Shown here one piece after another: positions 46,910 to 59,421 of a stretch of DNA of 64,000 nucleotides. The notes under the pieces were generated by a model that saw only the letters and a list, made by a program, of their open reading frames with translations, was not told the DNA's origin and searched no databases. Source of the stretch: Prunus persica (taxonomy: Eukaryota > Streptophyta > Magnoliopsida > Rosales > Rosaceae); contig NC_034011.1 in the NCBI RefSeq assembly GCF_000346465.2, positions 23,076,264 through 23,140,263 of the forward strand, in the 5' to 3' direction. A program made the translations under genes and the position numbers. Positions within the stretch are counted from its first letter, which is position 1; each line of letters begins with the position of its first letter.

Positions 46910-47990
46910 TAACACACAAAATTAAACGTTCTCTGGCTTCTTCTAGTATCCCAAACTTTTTTGTCTCCCAATTTACACTAAATTTAGATCTTCATCTACA
47001 TTCAATTGCTAATCGATGTCTACTGTTCCTTGGGAACGACTGAAAGTATTTATTCACAAGCAGAATCCTATGGAAAGGTCCTTAGTTTCTCCTTATACAA
47101 TAATTAAAAAGAAAAAAAACCTTTCAAAATGGTAATGGTATCTGTAATTAATGGTGGTATACGATAACTTGGATTCTTAACGGGCTAGCTTGTTTTAAGC
47201 CCATTTAATATTTTATATATTTTTAGAGAAAAATAATATAATATAATTATATTTATATCTTAAATTAAGTTTAATTATTTCATTTTTATAATTATACACT
47301 AGCCTCTTTGCATGCACTTCTGCGCATGCGAGAGGCTTTTTTTTATTTAAAAAAATTAAAATTTATTTTAGAATTAAAAAAGATAATGGGTAGTTGTGTT
47401 ACATAAAAATATGATCAACTATATGATTTTTCTTTTAATTTTAATTTTTTTAAAAAAATATGAAAAAGTGTGAATTTACCATATTATCCTCATTTACTTA
47501 ATAATTTTAATTTTTAAATGTTTGCATTACGAAGGGCATTTTCTGGTATTTTGAATGTTTCATAATTCTATGCCTTTTGCTTTATATATATAGATTTTAA
47601 AAATCAGTGTTTTCTTTATAAAAATGTTAAACAAATAAAAGGAAGTGTCATGAGCGCAACAATCTTTGAAGTGTGCTTATTATTTACACCAAAGCATTGA
47701 GATGCTCTAAACTCGACGAAATTTCCTGCACTGGAACTCTCTTTACTATGTTCACACATGCCAGAGGGGCATCGTCCCTCTTTGGTTTGCCTATATATAA
47801 GTCTAAGCTAGCTCTAGCTCAGCAGATTGAACATCGTCAATATATAGTCTGAGGTTTTGTCAAGTCCTTTGCTGAACTGTCATTTTTTTGTTTACTGATT
47901 TGTTGTCTATAGATCAATTCAGAAGTAAGTTTGCCTATATATAGTGTAAGCGCACACATAGATATACTAGGGAATTTACGAGCTAGCTCT
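46910..47990. other. AT-rich upstream region of ankyrin/PGG copy 2
   Basis: No gene. Near the right edge, a leader-like segment (tagctctagctc...cagattgaacat) occurs twice, at about 47805-47834 and 47975-48010, the second containing the start codon. A TATA-like tatatata precedes each (about 47791 and 47937). Confidence 0.5.
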
Positions 47991-48007
47991 AGCTCCGCAG
48001 ATTGAAC

Positions 48008-49254
48008 ATGGCAGCTTTAGTTTCCCCGATTATTTCTACTCTGCAACTTCTTAACCAGCCAAAGCCGTCTCCTGAAGAAGGTATATATATACTCATACTG
48101 GATTTACTGGGGTGGTGTTTTTCCATTTATTCTTTGTCAAGTTTATTTGTTGTCGCATGCAAGTAAAGTCCAGCTGTGAAACAGGGCATAATAATAATAA
48201 TAATGATGAGAGCGTTGTGAATGTGAAGCATGGTTCTTTGTACGAAAGTTTGAAGTCTGGTGATTGGAATGCTGCAAAGGAGTATATTGATCGACACCCC
48301 GAGTCACTAACACATAGAGGTTCATCAAACGGTGGGACAGCTCTTCACGAGGCAATCCAGTGGAAGCAGTTACACATTGTGGAAGAGTTGTTGAAGCTGA
48401 TGACAGTAGAGGACTTGGAAATTGAAGATGGCTATGGTTTCACAGCTTTTTTCTGTGCTTTGATAAGAGGAATGGCCCCAATAATTGCCAGCATGGTTAA
48501 AAAGAACGAGAATTTAGTTACCATGCGTTTAACGACCGACTTAGGCAGTATGACTCCAGTTTTATACGCTTGTGTTTTGGGCAGCTGGAAAGTAGCTCGC
48601 TTTCTCTATTCTCGCACTCCAATCCATGTTTTGACTCAAGACAATAATGGCCGCGAAGGCGCTGAACTTATTTCCCAGTGCTTTTTCCACAGAAATAAAT
48701 TTGGTAATTTTGACATCATTAGTTTCAAATATATATATATATATATAACCAATTATAGTATATGTTGATTTGTGGCTGCTTATTTGATGAACCATCTATA
48801 CTATAGATATTGGATGGGATTTACTTCAGCATTGCCCAAAATTGGCCCTTACTGAAAATTACTTCGGGCACTCCCCTCTAAATACACTGGTTGATTTGCG
48901 TTCCGCATTTCCAAGTACAGTTCCTCTCAGATTTTGGCAACGCTGGATCTATAACAGTTAGTATTTTGTATTCTCTTCTTTTTTCTCTCGTATCTCTTCT
49001 CTTCGTAGTATCAAACTAAATTTTTCGTGTTAAAGTTACCAACTAAATATATGTGTGTGATTTGATTTATTTTGTATTGCAAGGATAATCGAATTGAGAC
49101 TGAAAAAAAAAGTAGATATTAATTACATTAATACGAAATGCTTCTATTTTTTCTCTATATATATTCATTAGATTTCATTAGATTTGTTATGTACATATGA
49201 AGGAGTGCAAGTCTGAATATTCATTGGCTTTCATTGTTCACAAGACAGTGTCTT

Positions 49255-49294
<40 letters not shown>

Positions 49295-50911
49295 GAAATA
49301 GATCTAGAATAATACTACTTCAGACAAGTAGGAAAATGTATTGATTGGATTGTGTTGCTTTCTCTTTAGATATACAAGTACAACAACCTCAACCTGCTCC
49401 TATCAACTCTAATGTTCGTGTAAATTTTGAAGAACTAGAAGATGACAAAAGAAATCGAAGGGATCTCATTCCCTCAGGTACGTTACCCATGTTCATCATA
49501 CACGTACAATTAGTATATATAGAGTATAGCAGTCGAAGTAAAAAAGTTCTATAAGCATTTTTGTATGTTTTGCTTTTCTTTTTTATAAACATCTACGGAT
49601 TTCACAATGCAGTTACGGGTTTCTTCCAAGGAGTTGTTAAGAATCTTCTCAAACTGTTAGGTAAGAATCTTCTCTAGCTACATCGAACATTATTGATTCT
49701 TGGTTTAATTCTCACTTTTGTAATACGTTGTAGATTAATATTGTTTTCACTGTTAACCTAGGAATCCATGACTTGCATGAAATGAGATTGGGCCATGACC
49801 GAAATCTTCAAATTCTACGTCTCGTGTGTGACGTGGTAAAAAGTACAAATCTTGACTGGAAGAAAACTGCCTTCGTGAAAAAGGCAATCCTCCGAGCAGT
49901 AGAAGGAGGACAAGTGGAGTTTATCAAGGAGATGTGTAAGGCGAAACCAAGATTACTACTAACGCCGATGGATGAAACAGGCAGATCAATATTTCATTAT
50001 GCCGTTGAATGTCGGCAAGAAAAAGTTTATAATCTTATATATGGGATCAGCGAATATGATAGGAATGCTATCTTAGTGTGTGCAGATAGGTCTAACAATA
50101 CTATCCTACATGCAGCAGGGAGTTTATCTGCACATCTTAATCATATTCAAGGTGCAGCTTTGCAAATGCAAAGAGAGCTACAATGGTTCAAGGTCAGATT
50201 TTCTCACTTTATTACATATACGTAACCTTAGACAATTACTTTGTTACATATATACGTATAGGCTATATATGTGATGTGAGTTTTCTAAATGAAATGTAGG
50301 AGGTAGAGAGTATTGTACCCTCGCCGGCCTTAGAAGTTATAAATGTTAATGAGAAAATGACAGCACGAGAAGTATTCACCAAGAACCACAAAGAATTGGT
50401 GAAGGAAGGAGAAGAGTCGATGAAAGGGACAGCAACTTCTTGCACATTTGTAGGTGCCCTCATTCTTACCATTATGTTTGCTGCTGCATTTATAGTTCCT
50501 GGTGGAAGCAATCAAGATACAGGTTTTCCCATCTTCTTAAGAAAGAAGTTATTTAGGGTTTTTATAATTTCAGATTCTATATCACTCTTTTCTTCGACGA
50601 CATCAGTGATGATATTCTTGGGAATTCTCACATCACGTTATGCAGAAAATGATTTCCTCTGGTCTTTGCCCACGAAAATGATATTAGGCCTTTTCACCCT
50701 TTTTTTATCTATCGCCACTATGATGGTTGCTTTTTTTTCAACTATTCTTATTATGCTTGAGGGAGAATCATGGGTATTTATTCCAATCATTTTGCTTGCT
50801 AGCGTTCCAACAAGCTCGTTTGTGTGGATGCAATTCCCCCTGTTTCTTGACATTTTTATGTTTACCTATGGAAGAGCAATATTTGACAAGAAATGCGGAG
50901 CTTGGGAATAA
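48008..50911 (+). CDS. Ankyrin-repeat PGG-domain membrane protein (ACD6/ITN1-like), intact
   Basis: Seven exons fit in phase: 48008-48080, 48185-48703, 48807-48956, 49370-49477, 49613-49660, 49762-50192, 50300-50911, giving 646 aa. Ankyrin repeats occupy about residues 40-190 (GDWNAAKEYIDRHPESLTHR, GGTALHEAIQWKQLHIVEEL, TPVLYACVLGSWKVARFLYS) and again about 330-430 (AVEGGQVEFIKEMCKAKPRL, NNTILHAAGSLSAHLNHIQG). The last exon holds the PGG domain (TKNHKELVKEGEESMKGTAT, then VPGG at 509-512) and three or four membrane segments up to residue 640. Related proteins such as ACD6 act in immunity and cell death at the plasma membrane or ER, ITN1 in salt and ABA responses; the role of this copy is unknown. 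It is the template for judging damage in copies 1 and 3. Confidence 0.9.
49255..49294. repeat. (CA)n(TA)n microsatellite in intron 3 of ankyrin/PGG copy 2
   Basis: A CA run followed directly by a TA run. The whole intron portion is deleted in copy 1. Confidence 0.9.
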
Positions 50912-53100
50912 AATCATGATTATGCGGTGTGATGTTTGTCTTATGATGTCATATGATGTTTGTCTTTGGCTTTGTCACTTTTTATGAAACATGTAAAGAA
51001 AACACAATGTACTTGTGTGGTTCTATATATATACATACATATATCTATTTCGTTGAAATAAAACCATCATTATAATTGACTTTTGTTTGATGCATACATT
51101 TTTGTTTGAATGCTTTATGAATTATGTAATTGGTTCTCATAAAATTTTAACACGCTAAGAACCAATTAGAAAATAACAAGTGGCAAGTTTTGAGTTTTTC
51201 TCTCCAAATAGGCTCTATATGAATTTTTGTATAATATGTCCTGTTAACATGGGTTTTTGAATAAAAAAAATTTTGGGGCCTTAAATGGGTTATAGATTGT
51301 TGTTTATGTATCCTCTTTCGTGAATAAAAATTAAAATCATTCACTGGCCAAAATAAGTATATATTTCTAAGGCTAGGTTTCAAGACTTGGTCTATTTTGA
51401 ACTGTTCTGAAAAGATTAAAAGTATTTTATGGCAACTAAAAGTATTTTTGATAATATTTGAGAGAAAAACTTAAAAGTGCTTCTTCGGTAAGAACTTGAA
51501 TTTGCTTTCAAACTTCCAACAATACCCCACATTTGAAATGCAAAATTTTTTTAGACAAATATATGCAGACTCAACACTGGAGAGGAAATTAGATAAAATA
51601 CACATCAGGATAAGTGTCTTTTGGACTTGGACCTGCTAAAGGCACACACACATGATGAAAGCCCACGTCTTCACACATCATCTACCACTCCACATCTATC
51701 TAAGTTGAACTCCATTTTGAGCATCAACAATACTAAACATTTTTATATACATATATTTTTTTTGTACAGTTCTAAACATTTTTATATTTGATTGATACGT
51801 ACACCCAACAATAATCTTTTTGGCCTAACTCCCAAAAATAATTGAAACGAAGCAAATTATGTCATTTTGTTCCAAATAACTCTAATAATCCTTGTCAGCA
51901 GTCTCGCCAGCAGTTTGAAAATTTCATAATCTTAAAAGAATCAGACATAATTAAAGACTTCAGATAAAAATAAGCATAATTAAAGACCTCAGATTAAAAC
52001 AAAAACAAAAAAACACAAGTAGACTCATAATTTGGTTAATCATGCATCTCTTGCGTTATTTTAGTCACAAGTTGTTTGATTTTCTTTTGTAAGCAAAAGG
52101 TGTTTGAATTGGAACGCTTCACATTCTTCTCTTGGATGGTAAAGAAAACATCACATAATCTTCCGGAATAGATTGGATGTGAGATTTTTCTTTCATTCAA
52201 CCCAAGTGTTCGGTGAATTTTGGTTTTGATTACTTAATTATACCTAAAAATATACATACCTAATTAAATCACCAAAATGAATCTTTCAAAACCGAACAGG
52301 GTTTTAGAAATACCTTCCAAAATCTTTCTGAATTTCGATATCCAATCCGTTTTAGGAAACTCGGAATTTTCAGAATTTTTGAAAAATAGTTCAAAATTTT
52401 AAACATGCCTAACCATTTGAATTGTTAAAATTGGCTCAAAATTTAGAACTCATATTGAATGTTTGAAAAACTCGAATACTTGGATGTTGTTATCATTTAT
52501 GAAATAACTTGTCTATATCTATTTTGTCATCAAATTATATTTAGTTTAACATGAAAGTAGTAATTGTATGTAGTCTAAGCTTGAAACCTCAATATATTTT
52601 GGAATTCGGAAATTTTCGGAATCTCGAGATACATTCCAATTTCAATCCAACTTTTTTTTGGAATTTTTGGATATCAGAATTGATTTGGACTTGCCAAAAT
52701 TGGAAATTTAATTTCTGATTGGAATTGGTCGAAATCGGATTTTCCAGTCCAACTTGCACCCTTAGCCTAGACCTTTGATGTTCTCCCAAGTGGTCCTGGG
52801 TTCAAGTTCTCATAATACTCATGTGTGTGAGTTTCCCTCTCTCTATTCCTAACTTTGGCCAAAAAAAAAAAACCACCAAAATGAAAATATAATCTAATAT
52901 CTAGTGAAAAGAAGATGTCAATATAAATTTTTTTATCTTTTATTTATTAAATAATTCGTTTCTCTATTTGACAAGGTTTATTTCTATCCTTTTAGGGAAT
53001 AATATCACTAAATATCCCCTTAGATTATATTAGTATACAAGGTGTACTACTGTAGTATTATATAATTACTCCTTTCTAACTTTGACAACAACAAAAAAAC
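50912..53100. other. Intergenic with SINE-like end
   Basis: No gene. A stretch at about 52755-52872 has a B-box-like ggttcaagttc followed by a pyrimidine-rich body and an A run, the layout of a SINE 3' end. The text at 52260-52760 (repeated gaatttt/ggaat words) looks like older repeat debris. Confidence 0.45.
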
Positions 53101-53109
53101 TCAATAATG

Positions 53110-54088
53110 GTCAAGGTGCTCGTTCAGTGTACCTTCCTTAATATCCTTCCCACCAAAGAATGTTTGCTTAGTAAGGGTGTTCAAGGGGATATTGGTGATT
53201 GTGTCCTGTGCGGCGCTCGGGCGGAGACACTTCATCACGTTTTTTTTGGATTGCTCCTTCTCAGCTTTAATTTGGCAGAACAGCCCTTCGCAGAGTGACT
53301 TGCGGGAGCGCGATTCACAGGACCTTATTGGATGGCTAGAACAGATTCTGTTGGGTGGGGATTGTCATAAAATTGAGCTTCTGTTTATGATCATGTGGAA
53401 CCTCTGGAATGAGCGCAACACTGTTGTCTGGACAGCAAAACGTCGAAGCCCCTGTGAAGTTGTGGATGGTGCTGTGCGGTTGTTTTATGAATTCGAAGAG
53501 CATCAGCCTACCCCGTCAATGTCTATTTCTCGAGCTAAGGCAAAATGGCAAAAACCTCCTCTGAGTGCCGTTAAGATCAATGTTGATGGGGCTTTTCAGG
53601 TGCAAACTGGCATTAGGGGTGGGGGATTATTGCTCGTGATTCTGCTGGATGCTTTGTGGCTGCACGTGCATGCGAGTTCAGCCATATTTCTTCCCCGGAA
53701 CATGCTGAAACTCTCCCCTCCGCGAGGCCCTCCTCTTTGCCAAAGACTTTGGCCCGGGTCCTAAGCTGATTGAGAGTGATGCACAAGGCGTGCTTCAGTC
53801 TGTTCAAGCTACGATGGAGGATAGATCCCAGTTTAGCTGTTTGTTATCCGATTGCAAGTTTTTACTTTCCCAGTTAAGAATATTTCCATTCAGTTTGATT
53901 ACAGAGAAACTAATTGAGCGGCACACCGCCTAGCTCGTTTGGCACTCACCTTACCAGAAACATTATCGTGGCATCAGGCCCCTTGATGCTGTGTGTGATG
54001 TTTTGGTGGAGGATAGTATGTTACCTTTGCTTTATCTTCAATGAAATCGCTTTTTCTCACCCAAAAAAAAAAAAAAAAAAAAAAAAAA
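53110..54088 (+). mobile_element. 5'-truncated LINE copy with poly(A) and target duplication
   Basis: Starts with a zf-RVT-type sequence (LPTKECLLSKGV...CVLCGARAETLHHVFF), then a frameshift near 53245, the linker (MWNLWNERNTVVW) and the beginning of the RNase H-like domain (KINVDGAF). It ends in 26 A (54063-54088). The 8-bp word CAATAATG flanks it (53102-53109 and 54091-54098), extendable to 17 bp with one mismatch if the A run is included. Typical of 5'-truncated LINE insertion. Frameshifts make it non-functional. Confidence 0.85.
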
Positions 54089-54379
54089 CGCAATAATGAG
54101 ATTCCTGTCCAAATTCAAATTTCCATTACTAGACAACTAAAATTGTATTAATTAGACATATCAACTGCAGTGGCACACGACAAATTATAAGAGCTATACT
54201 CTATTAAATTGTAATCATCGATGAGATTTCCAGGTCAGCCCTTGAGACACCTTTTGCGACTTGGAGTGTTCTTATATGTCTTTTGCCTAATCTATTTCTT
54301 TTTTAATTAATTTCTGATTTGTTATTATAAACAAACATAACGAAAACATACATTATTGTATGTCTTTTTTTTGAACGAA

Positions 54380-54500
54380 ACATTATTGTTTGTCTATAAA
54401 TTAGAAGTTTGGCTACTGCATTTGGATGCACATAGTGGAATTTATAAGCTCCATCCTTTTGAAGATTTTCCCAATTCAGTTTGTGAGTAGTTATACTTTG
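54380..54500 (+). pseudogene. Relic of the ankyrin/PGG promoter region (copy 3)
   Basis: Resembles the segment 7435-7555 upstream of copy 1 (tctataaattagaag, gcacatagtgg, gaagatttt.ccaa.tca, tgtgagt). No exon 1 or exon 2 follows. Together with the relics at 56277 and 61631 it suggests a third, mostly destroyed copy. Confidence 0.45.
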
Positions 54501-54967
54501 CTTCACTTCACTATTCTCTTTTCTTTTGTCACAATTTTTCCTTTTCTTGTTAAAAACATTTGACTGTTTATTTTTGGTATTTACTACTTATAATAGTGTG
54601 GGCAATAGATTCTTGGCATAATTTAAAGGCTTAAGTGCAATAGTGTCTCCTGAAATATTGGTCAATTCCCACTAAACCCCCTTAAAGTTAAAGTGACCCA
54701 CTTTGCCCCATTGACCATTGTTTTGTGTCTCACTTTGCCCCTCACGGTCAAGTTTGTTAAAAACTCCGTTAAAAATGTTGACGTGGCACCAATAGGACCC
54801 ACTATTTTGCTAAACTAAGTGCCATGTGTGAAGGAAAAAAAAATTAATATAAAAAAGTCTTTTAAAAAACTTAAATTAACTATTAAAAATAAAACTAATA
54901 CTTTAAAACCAAAAAATCCCCAATTCCCCTCCTTCAACTCCATTGAGTTAAACCTAATAAAAGTTAA

Positions 54968-55365
54968 GAATCATTTGCACTAATACCCCCTGAGAGTTTT
55001 GGTGTTTTCAAAAATCCCCTGAGGTTTTAAAAATTACATAAACACCCCCTTAGGTCTTAAATTGTTTTCACAAAATCCATTTTCATTGATTTTTCATCAA
55101 AAGATTAATGATTTTATATATAAAAAATTCTTAAAATGACAAAGTTAGCCCTTGAGATTAGATTGCATATACATTTATTGAGGTTGATTTTGTTATTTGC
55201 AAAAGTTTTTATGTATGAAATCATCAAATTTTGGATAAAGAATCAATGGAAAAGGGTTTTGTGAAAACAAATTGAAACCTTAGGGGGTGTTTATATAATT
55301 TTTGAAACCTTAGGGAGTCTTATGAAAACATTAAAAACCACAAGGGCTGTTAGTGTAAATAACTC
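54968..55365. mobile_element. Long-TIR MITE (about 400 bp)
   Basis: The ends are imperfect inverted repeats of more than 100 bp, sharing accccctgag/ccttagggggtgt-type text and the word ttgttttcacaaaa. A clear target duplication was not found. Confidence 0.65.
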
Positions 55366-55470
55366 AAAAAGTTTTGACATCTCTAGCATTTTGGTCGCTT
55401 TGAATTTTGTCTTAGAGAATTATTTATTCCTTCTCCTTTCACCCTTATTGTACATATTGCATGGAATTTA

Positions 55471-56270
55471 GGCCCAGTTTGGGATTGCTGTCACTTTTAA
55501 AAAAAGTTGTTTATGCTGTGCTTTGAAAATAATTAGCTGTAAAGTAAAGCAGCTCCATGTTTGGTAAAAAATATTTTTAAAGTGCTGTTAGTACAAAAAG
55601 CAGTGTCAATACCGTTTGGTAAATTTTAATATAAAATTATTGTAACTGTGAATAATGACTAAAATAGACATGATGTTAAAAGTGTTATGTACTAATCATG
55701 TGGTGGTAGTGGAGATAGTGGTGGTGATGAAGGTGGAGTTGGTGGTTGTAGTAGTGGTGGTGGTGGGGATGGCGATTGTGGAGGTGGTGGTTGTGGTGGT
55801 AGTGGCAGCATGGTGGTGGTTGTGGAGGTGGTAGTTGATGTGGAGGTTTTGGAGCAGGAGGTGGTGGTGGTGGTAGTGTTGGTGGTGGTGGTGGTGGTGG
55901 TTGTGGTGGTGGTAGTGGTGGTGGAGGTGGAGGTGGAGGTGGAGGTGGAGGAGGTGGTGGTGGCTGTGGTTGTGGAGGTAGTGAATGTGGTGGTGTAAGT
56001 GGTGGAGTTGGATGTAGAAGTGGAGGTGGTGTCATTTTTTAAAATGAATGCTGGTATTTTGGGAATTAAAAAAATTCATTAAAAGTTCATCTCTGCTTCT
56101 TTTGAAAGCAGCTTTGAAAAGTAACTTAGAACCTGCTTTTAAAAACTGCTGTCAAAAGACCACTGTTTTAAAAATAATCAGAATATTTTATTTTTACCAA
56201 ACACCTTAAACTGCTTAACTTTAAAGTGAATGAGGTTTTTGGCAAAAAAAAAGCAATCCCAAACGGGGCC
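55471..56270. mobile_element. PIF/Harbinger-type MITE (800 bp)
   Basis: Ends GGCCCAGTTTGGGATTGC and GCAATCCCAAACGGGGCC are inverted repeats and both flanks carry TTA (55468-55470 and 56271-56273). The interior contains a long GGT/GGA-rich tract. It lies immediately before the exon 3 relic of ankyrin/PGG copy 3. Confidence 0.85.
55700..56030. repeat. GGT/GGA-rich simple sequence inside a MITE
   Basis: A strongly G-rich plus strand with repeated ggtggtggt and ggaggtggagg units. It produces long Pro-rich frames on the minus strand and Val-rich frames on the plus strand, which are artefacts of composition. Confidence 0.9.
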
Positions 56271-56276
56271 TTAATT

Positions 56277-56410
56277 CAGCGTCATCCAATCTTGGCTTTT
56301 ACTAGAGACTATTAAGGGCATTATCCTATCAATGCATTGGCTAGTGCATGCTCTGCATTTCTAGGTGGAATGCGACTCAATTTATGGCAACAATGGATCT
56401 ATGACAATTA
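56277..56410 (+). pseudogene. Exon 3 relic of ankyrin/PGG copy 3
   Basis: Aligns codon by codon to exon 3 of copy 2 (LLQHCPKLALTENYFGHSPL...FWQRWIYN): here QRHPILAFTRDY, a TAA, GHYPINALA and LWQQWIYD. The donor site is AT (acaattag) in place of GT, as in copy 1. Exons 2 and 4-6 were not found nearby. Confidence 0.8.
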
Positions 56411-57985
56411 GTACTACTTGTCCTGTAAAATTAGCTTACATCATATAAAAGTCAAATAAAGTAGGGTAAATATTCATTTATGCTCGGATATGCTCATATT
56501 TGCTCACCTTCTCATTCTTCTCCAATATGGAGGTATTCATATTTGCTCAGATATGCTCAAAATCCCTTGCTTCTTATTAAGTATCCATCGAATTCCAACA
56601 CCATATCCTCGAACTCGATTGCGTTTCTTAAGACCAAATCGTTCTACATACAACTTATTTCGAACATGAGCAGTCACCTCACGCTCTGCATCTCACTCCC
56701 TTTGTTCAAGTTTCTCCAACTCATCCTATGCCAAAAACCCTAGCATCAAACATAAATCTTGCATTGGATGCTAATGAGCAGTCACAAGAATTATTTGCGG
56801 ATGTCCATTTACTTTTGCCTAATTTTTATAATAAGCATTTTTACTACAATAGAGCTGGTAAGTCAAAGAAAACAGGTGGCATAATACACAAAGGGAGCAA
56901 AACATATGTACAAAGACAAATCAGCTGGTCTTCAGCCATGCAAACCATTCCAATACGCAAACAACAAACAAATAAACCCATTTTCCATTTCATTTATTCA
57001 GGCTACTCATCAGCAGCTTTGGTTTTCTGCAGCTTTTATATATATATATATATATTATATGGTTAGTCCTCGAACAAAATAAAGAGAAATAAAAATTCAA
57101 CTAAGGCTCAAACTATTAAACAATTACTTTCCAAATATTAAGCTTGGAAGCTGAACTTACAAATTCTTTTGCTGCTTCATCATTAATTGGCTTTGGAAAT
57201 AGGATTCTTCTTAGTGTAAATAAGCCTAAAAAATGTGCACCGGTCCAGTACTTCAGGAGGTGACTAAGTTGCTGCATTACATACAATCCATACATTATAC
57301 ACAACATACATAAGTTGATATAATACTTTATTGGGGTCCATATTTCAACTAATGTTCTTGTAGTTTCTGTAGTAATATATTTTTAACTTTACCATAAAGG
57401 ACATGCTGCTTGTGTCCTAAATCCTAATGATATCCATGAAAAAAATTAAATATTGATCACTGTAAATTATTGACCAACACTATTTCATAACATCTGCATC
57501 CCTATAAAATTTCATGATAAACATATATTCAAAGTGCTATATTAGTTAGTTAGGCTATAAAATATGAGCATTGAGAATAATAGAATCAATATGTTTTGCG
57601 ACCTGAAATTTTAATTCATCCTGTGCAAATACAAAGCTAGGTGACATTCAATCAACTTGACTCAATTAAATTTTAAATAAAACAATTTGTAATGTCAAGT
57701 TCCAGTAGAGAGAAAATTGAGATATAATAGAGACAGAACATTTTAATTATATTTGTGAAAAATTCAGAGAGAGAAACACAAGTTAAAAGAACAAAAAAGG
57801 CAAAACTGAACAAGAATTTGACAAACTTCTTAAATTTGAGCTATTATTTTTTAAATACATGCATTTCAGTAACATGTACTGCACTGCACACTTCTCCACT
57901 TATGTCAATTCAAACCCTGGCATAGCAGACAAGCTCTACTAGAAAACACTAAATCTTTCTTTTAGTCAATCACTGACTGTATGCA
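56411..57985. other. Region between copy 3 exon 3 relic and a Mutator-like element
   Basis: A plus-strand frame at 56728-57066 (112 aa, MPKTLASNINLALDANEQSQ...) has no recognisable domain and I do not call it a gene. A (TA)n run is at 57037-57060. Confidence 0.4.
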
Positions 57986-57994
57986 TAATGCAAA

Positions 57995-59118
57995 GACTTT
58001 TTATCACAAGACGTCCCTGACGTTTGCGAAACTATCAAATTGCATCCTTAAAGTTTTTTTGTATCACTCATGGTCCCTAACGTTAATATATGTACTCTTA
58101 AATAGTCTCTCTGTCAAAAAAACTGTTAAATCTATGAATATAATCGTCAAATCAATCCAAAATTATAAAATGTATATATATTTTATTCCTTCCCTTCTCT
58201 CTTTCTTTTTAGTTCTTCTTTCTCTCCGCCAAATTCCTTATCTCTTCTTTCTCTGTTTCTCTTTTTTCCCCCTATCCTCTGTCACTCTCTCCTTTTTCTT
58301 CTTTCCTAGCAGCGGTCAACTAATACAAAAGAAGACAAATACAATATTACAGTGGGGTTTTTTTGTTATCTTTTTTCTTCGGGCCACGGGGGAGAAATAA
58401 GGGGATTTTGGGGAGCGAATGGGTCTGTGTCTCTGGATTTTTTTGTTCTCTTTTTCTACAGCTTTTTTCCAAAATAAAAATAAAAATTGAACACAGGTAG
58501 AAGAAGAGGCCAATAGAAGCCGACGTAGTGACTTTTTGCCCCAAACCAACCCCAGCACATTGCAGCCAAATCATTCTCAGAGAACGAAGATAAAAAAATG
58601 AAAGATAGAGGAAAGAGAGAGAGAGAAGAGATACAAGAGCAAAGAATTACATCAAATAGGGGAAAACTTTTTTAAAAACACTAAATTGCAGACCTTGCAG
58701 CTTTTGGTGTTGTGGAACCAGAAATGGAGAGGATGGCCGTACTCTTTTCTTCACTGAAGAGTGAAGTTAGTATCAATCTAAGATATACATATGCAGAAAT
58801 CCACTAAGCAGTTATTTCTACATTGAAGACATCCTTAAAAATCAGATCTAGTAAATAAAAATTCATCTCAAAAGTTTTATTAACAATCTAGTTATGCTCA
58901 AATAGATGATCTCCAAATTTAATCAACAGTGTGATGATTTCTAATCACTAAGTCGCCAACAAAGAAAATTATAGTTGGAATATAATATAGCCTGTGGTTG
59001 TCACTGCTGCGAAGCTCTGGACTGAGGACATAGTGGATTATCAAGTCTGCATGCAGGTTTAGCCTAGTTTTCCAGCTGAGAGAAGAAGAAAAAAATCACC
59101 CATGACAAGAGGAAGAAG

Positions 59119-59159
<41 letters not shown>

Positions 59160-59412
59160 GAAGAAGAATAGATATCTGGCGGAGAGAAAGAAGAAGATGA
59201 AAGAAAGAGAGAAGGGAATAAAATAAAATAAATATATTTTATAATTTTTTATTGATTTGACTATTATATTTCTGGATTTAACAGTTTTTTTGACAGATTG
59301 ACTATTTAAGAGCACCCATATTAACGTTAGGGACCACGAGTGATACAAAAAAACTTTAAGAATGCAATCTGATAGTTTCATAAACGTCAGGGACGTTTTG
59401 TGAAAAAAAGCC
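57995..59412. mobile_element. Mutator-like non-autonomous element (1418 bp)
   Basis: Inverted repeats of about 240 bp at both ends (57995-58240 and 59205-59412), with the shared text acgtccctgacgttt and the terminal gactttttatcac/ggctttttttcac. An exact 9-bp direct repeat TAATGCAAA flanks it (57986-57994, 59413-59421). The interior includes a GA tract (59124-59154). No transposase is seen. Confidence 0.88.
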
Positions 59413-59421
59413 TAATGCAAA

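Noticed and set aside
55685..56035. Pro-rich 116-codon frame (and Val-rich frame on the other strand)
   Set aside because: Both are artefacts of the GGT/GGA simple-sequence core of a MITE.
56728..57066. 112-codon plus-strand frame
   Set aside because: No domain, ends in a TA microsatellite, no splice or promoter support.
57981..58400. 139-codon plus-strand frame (and 59064-59381 on the minus strand)
   Set aside because: Both are the same translation of the inverted ends of the Mutator-like element at 57995-59412.
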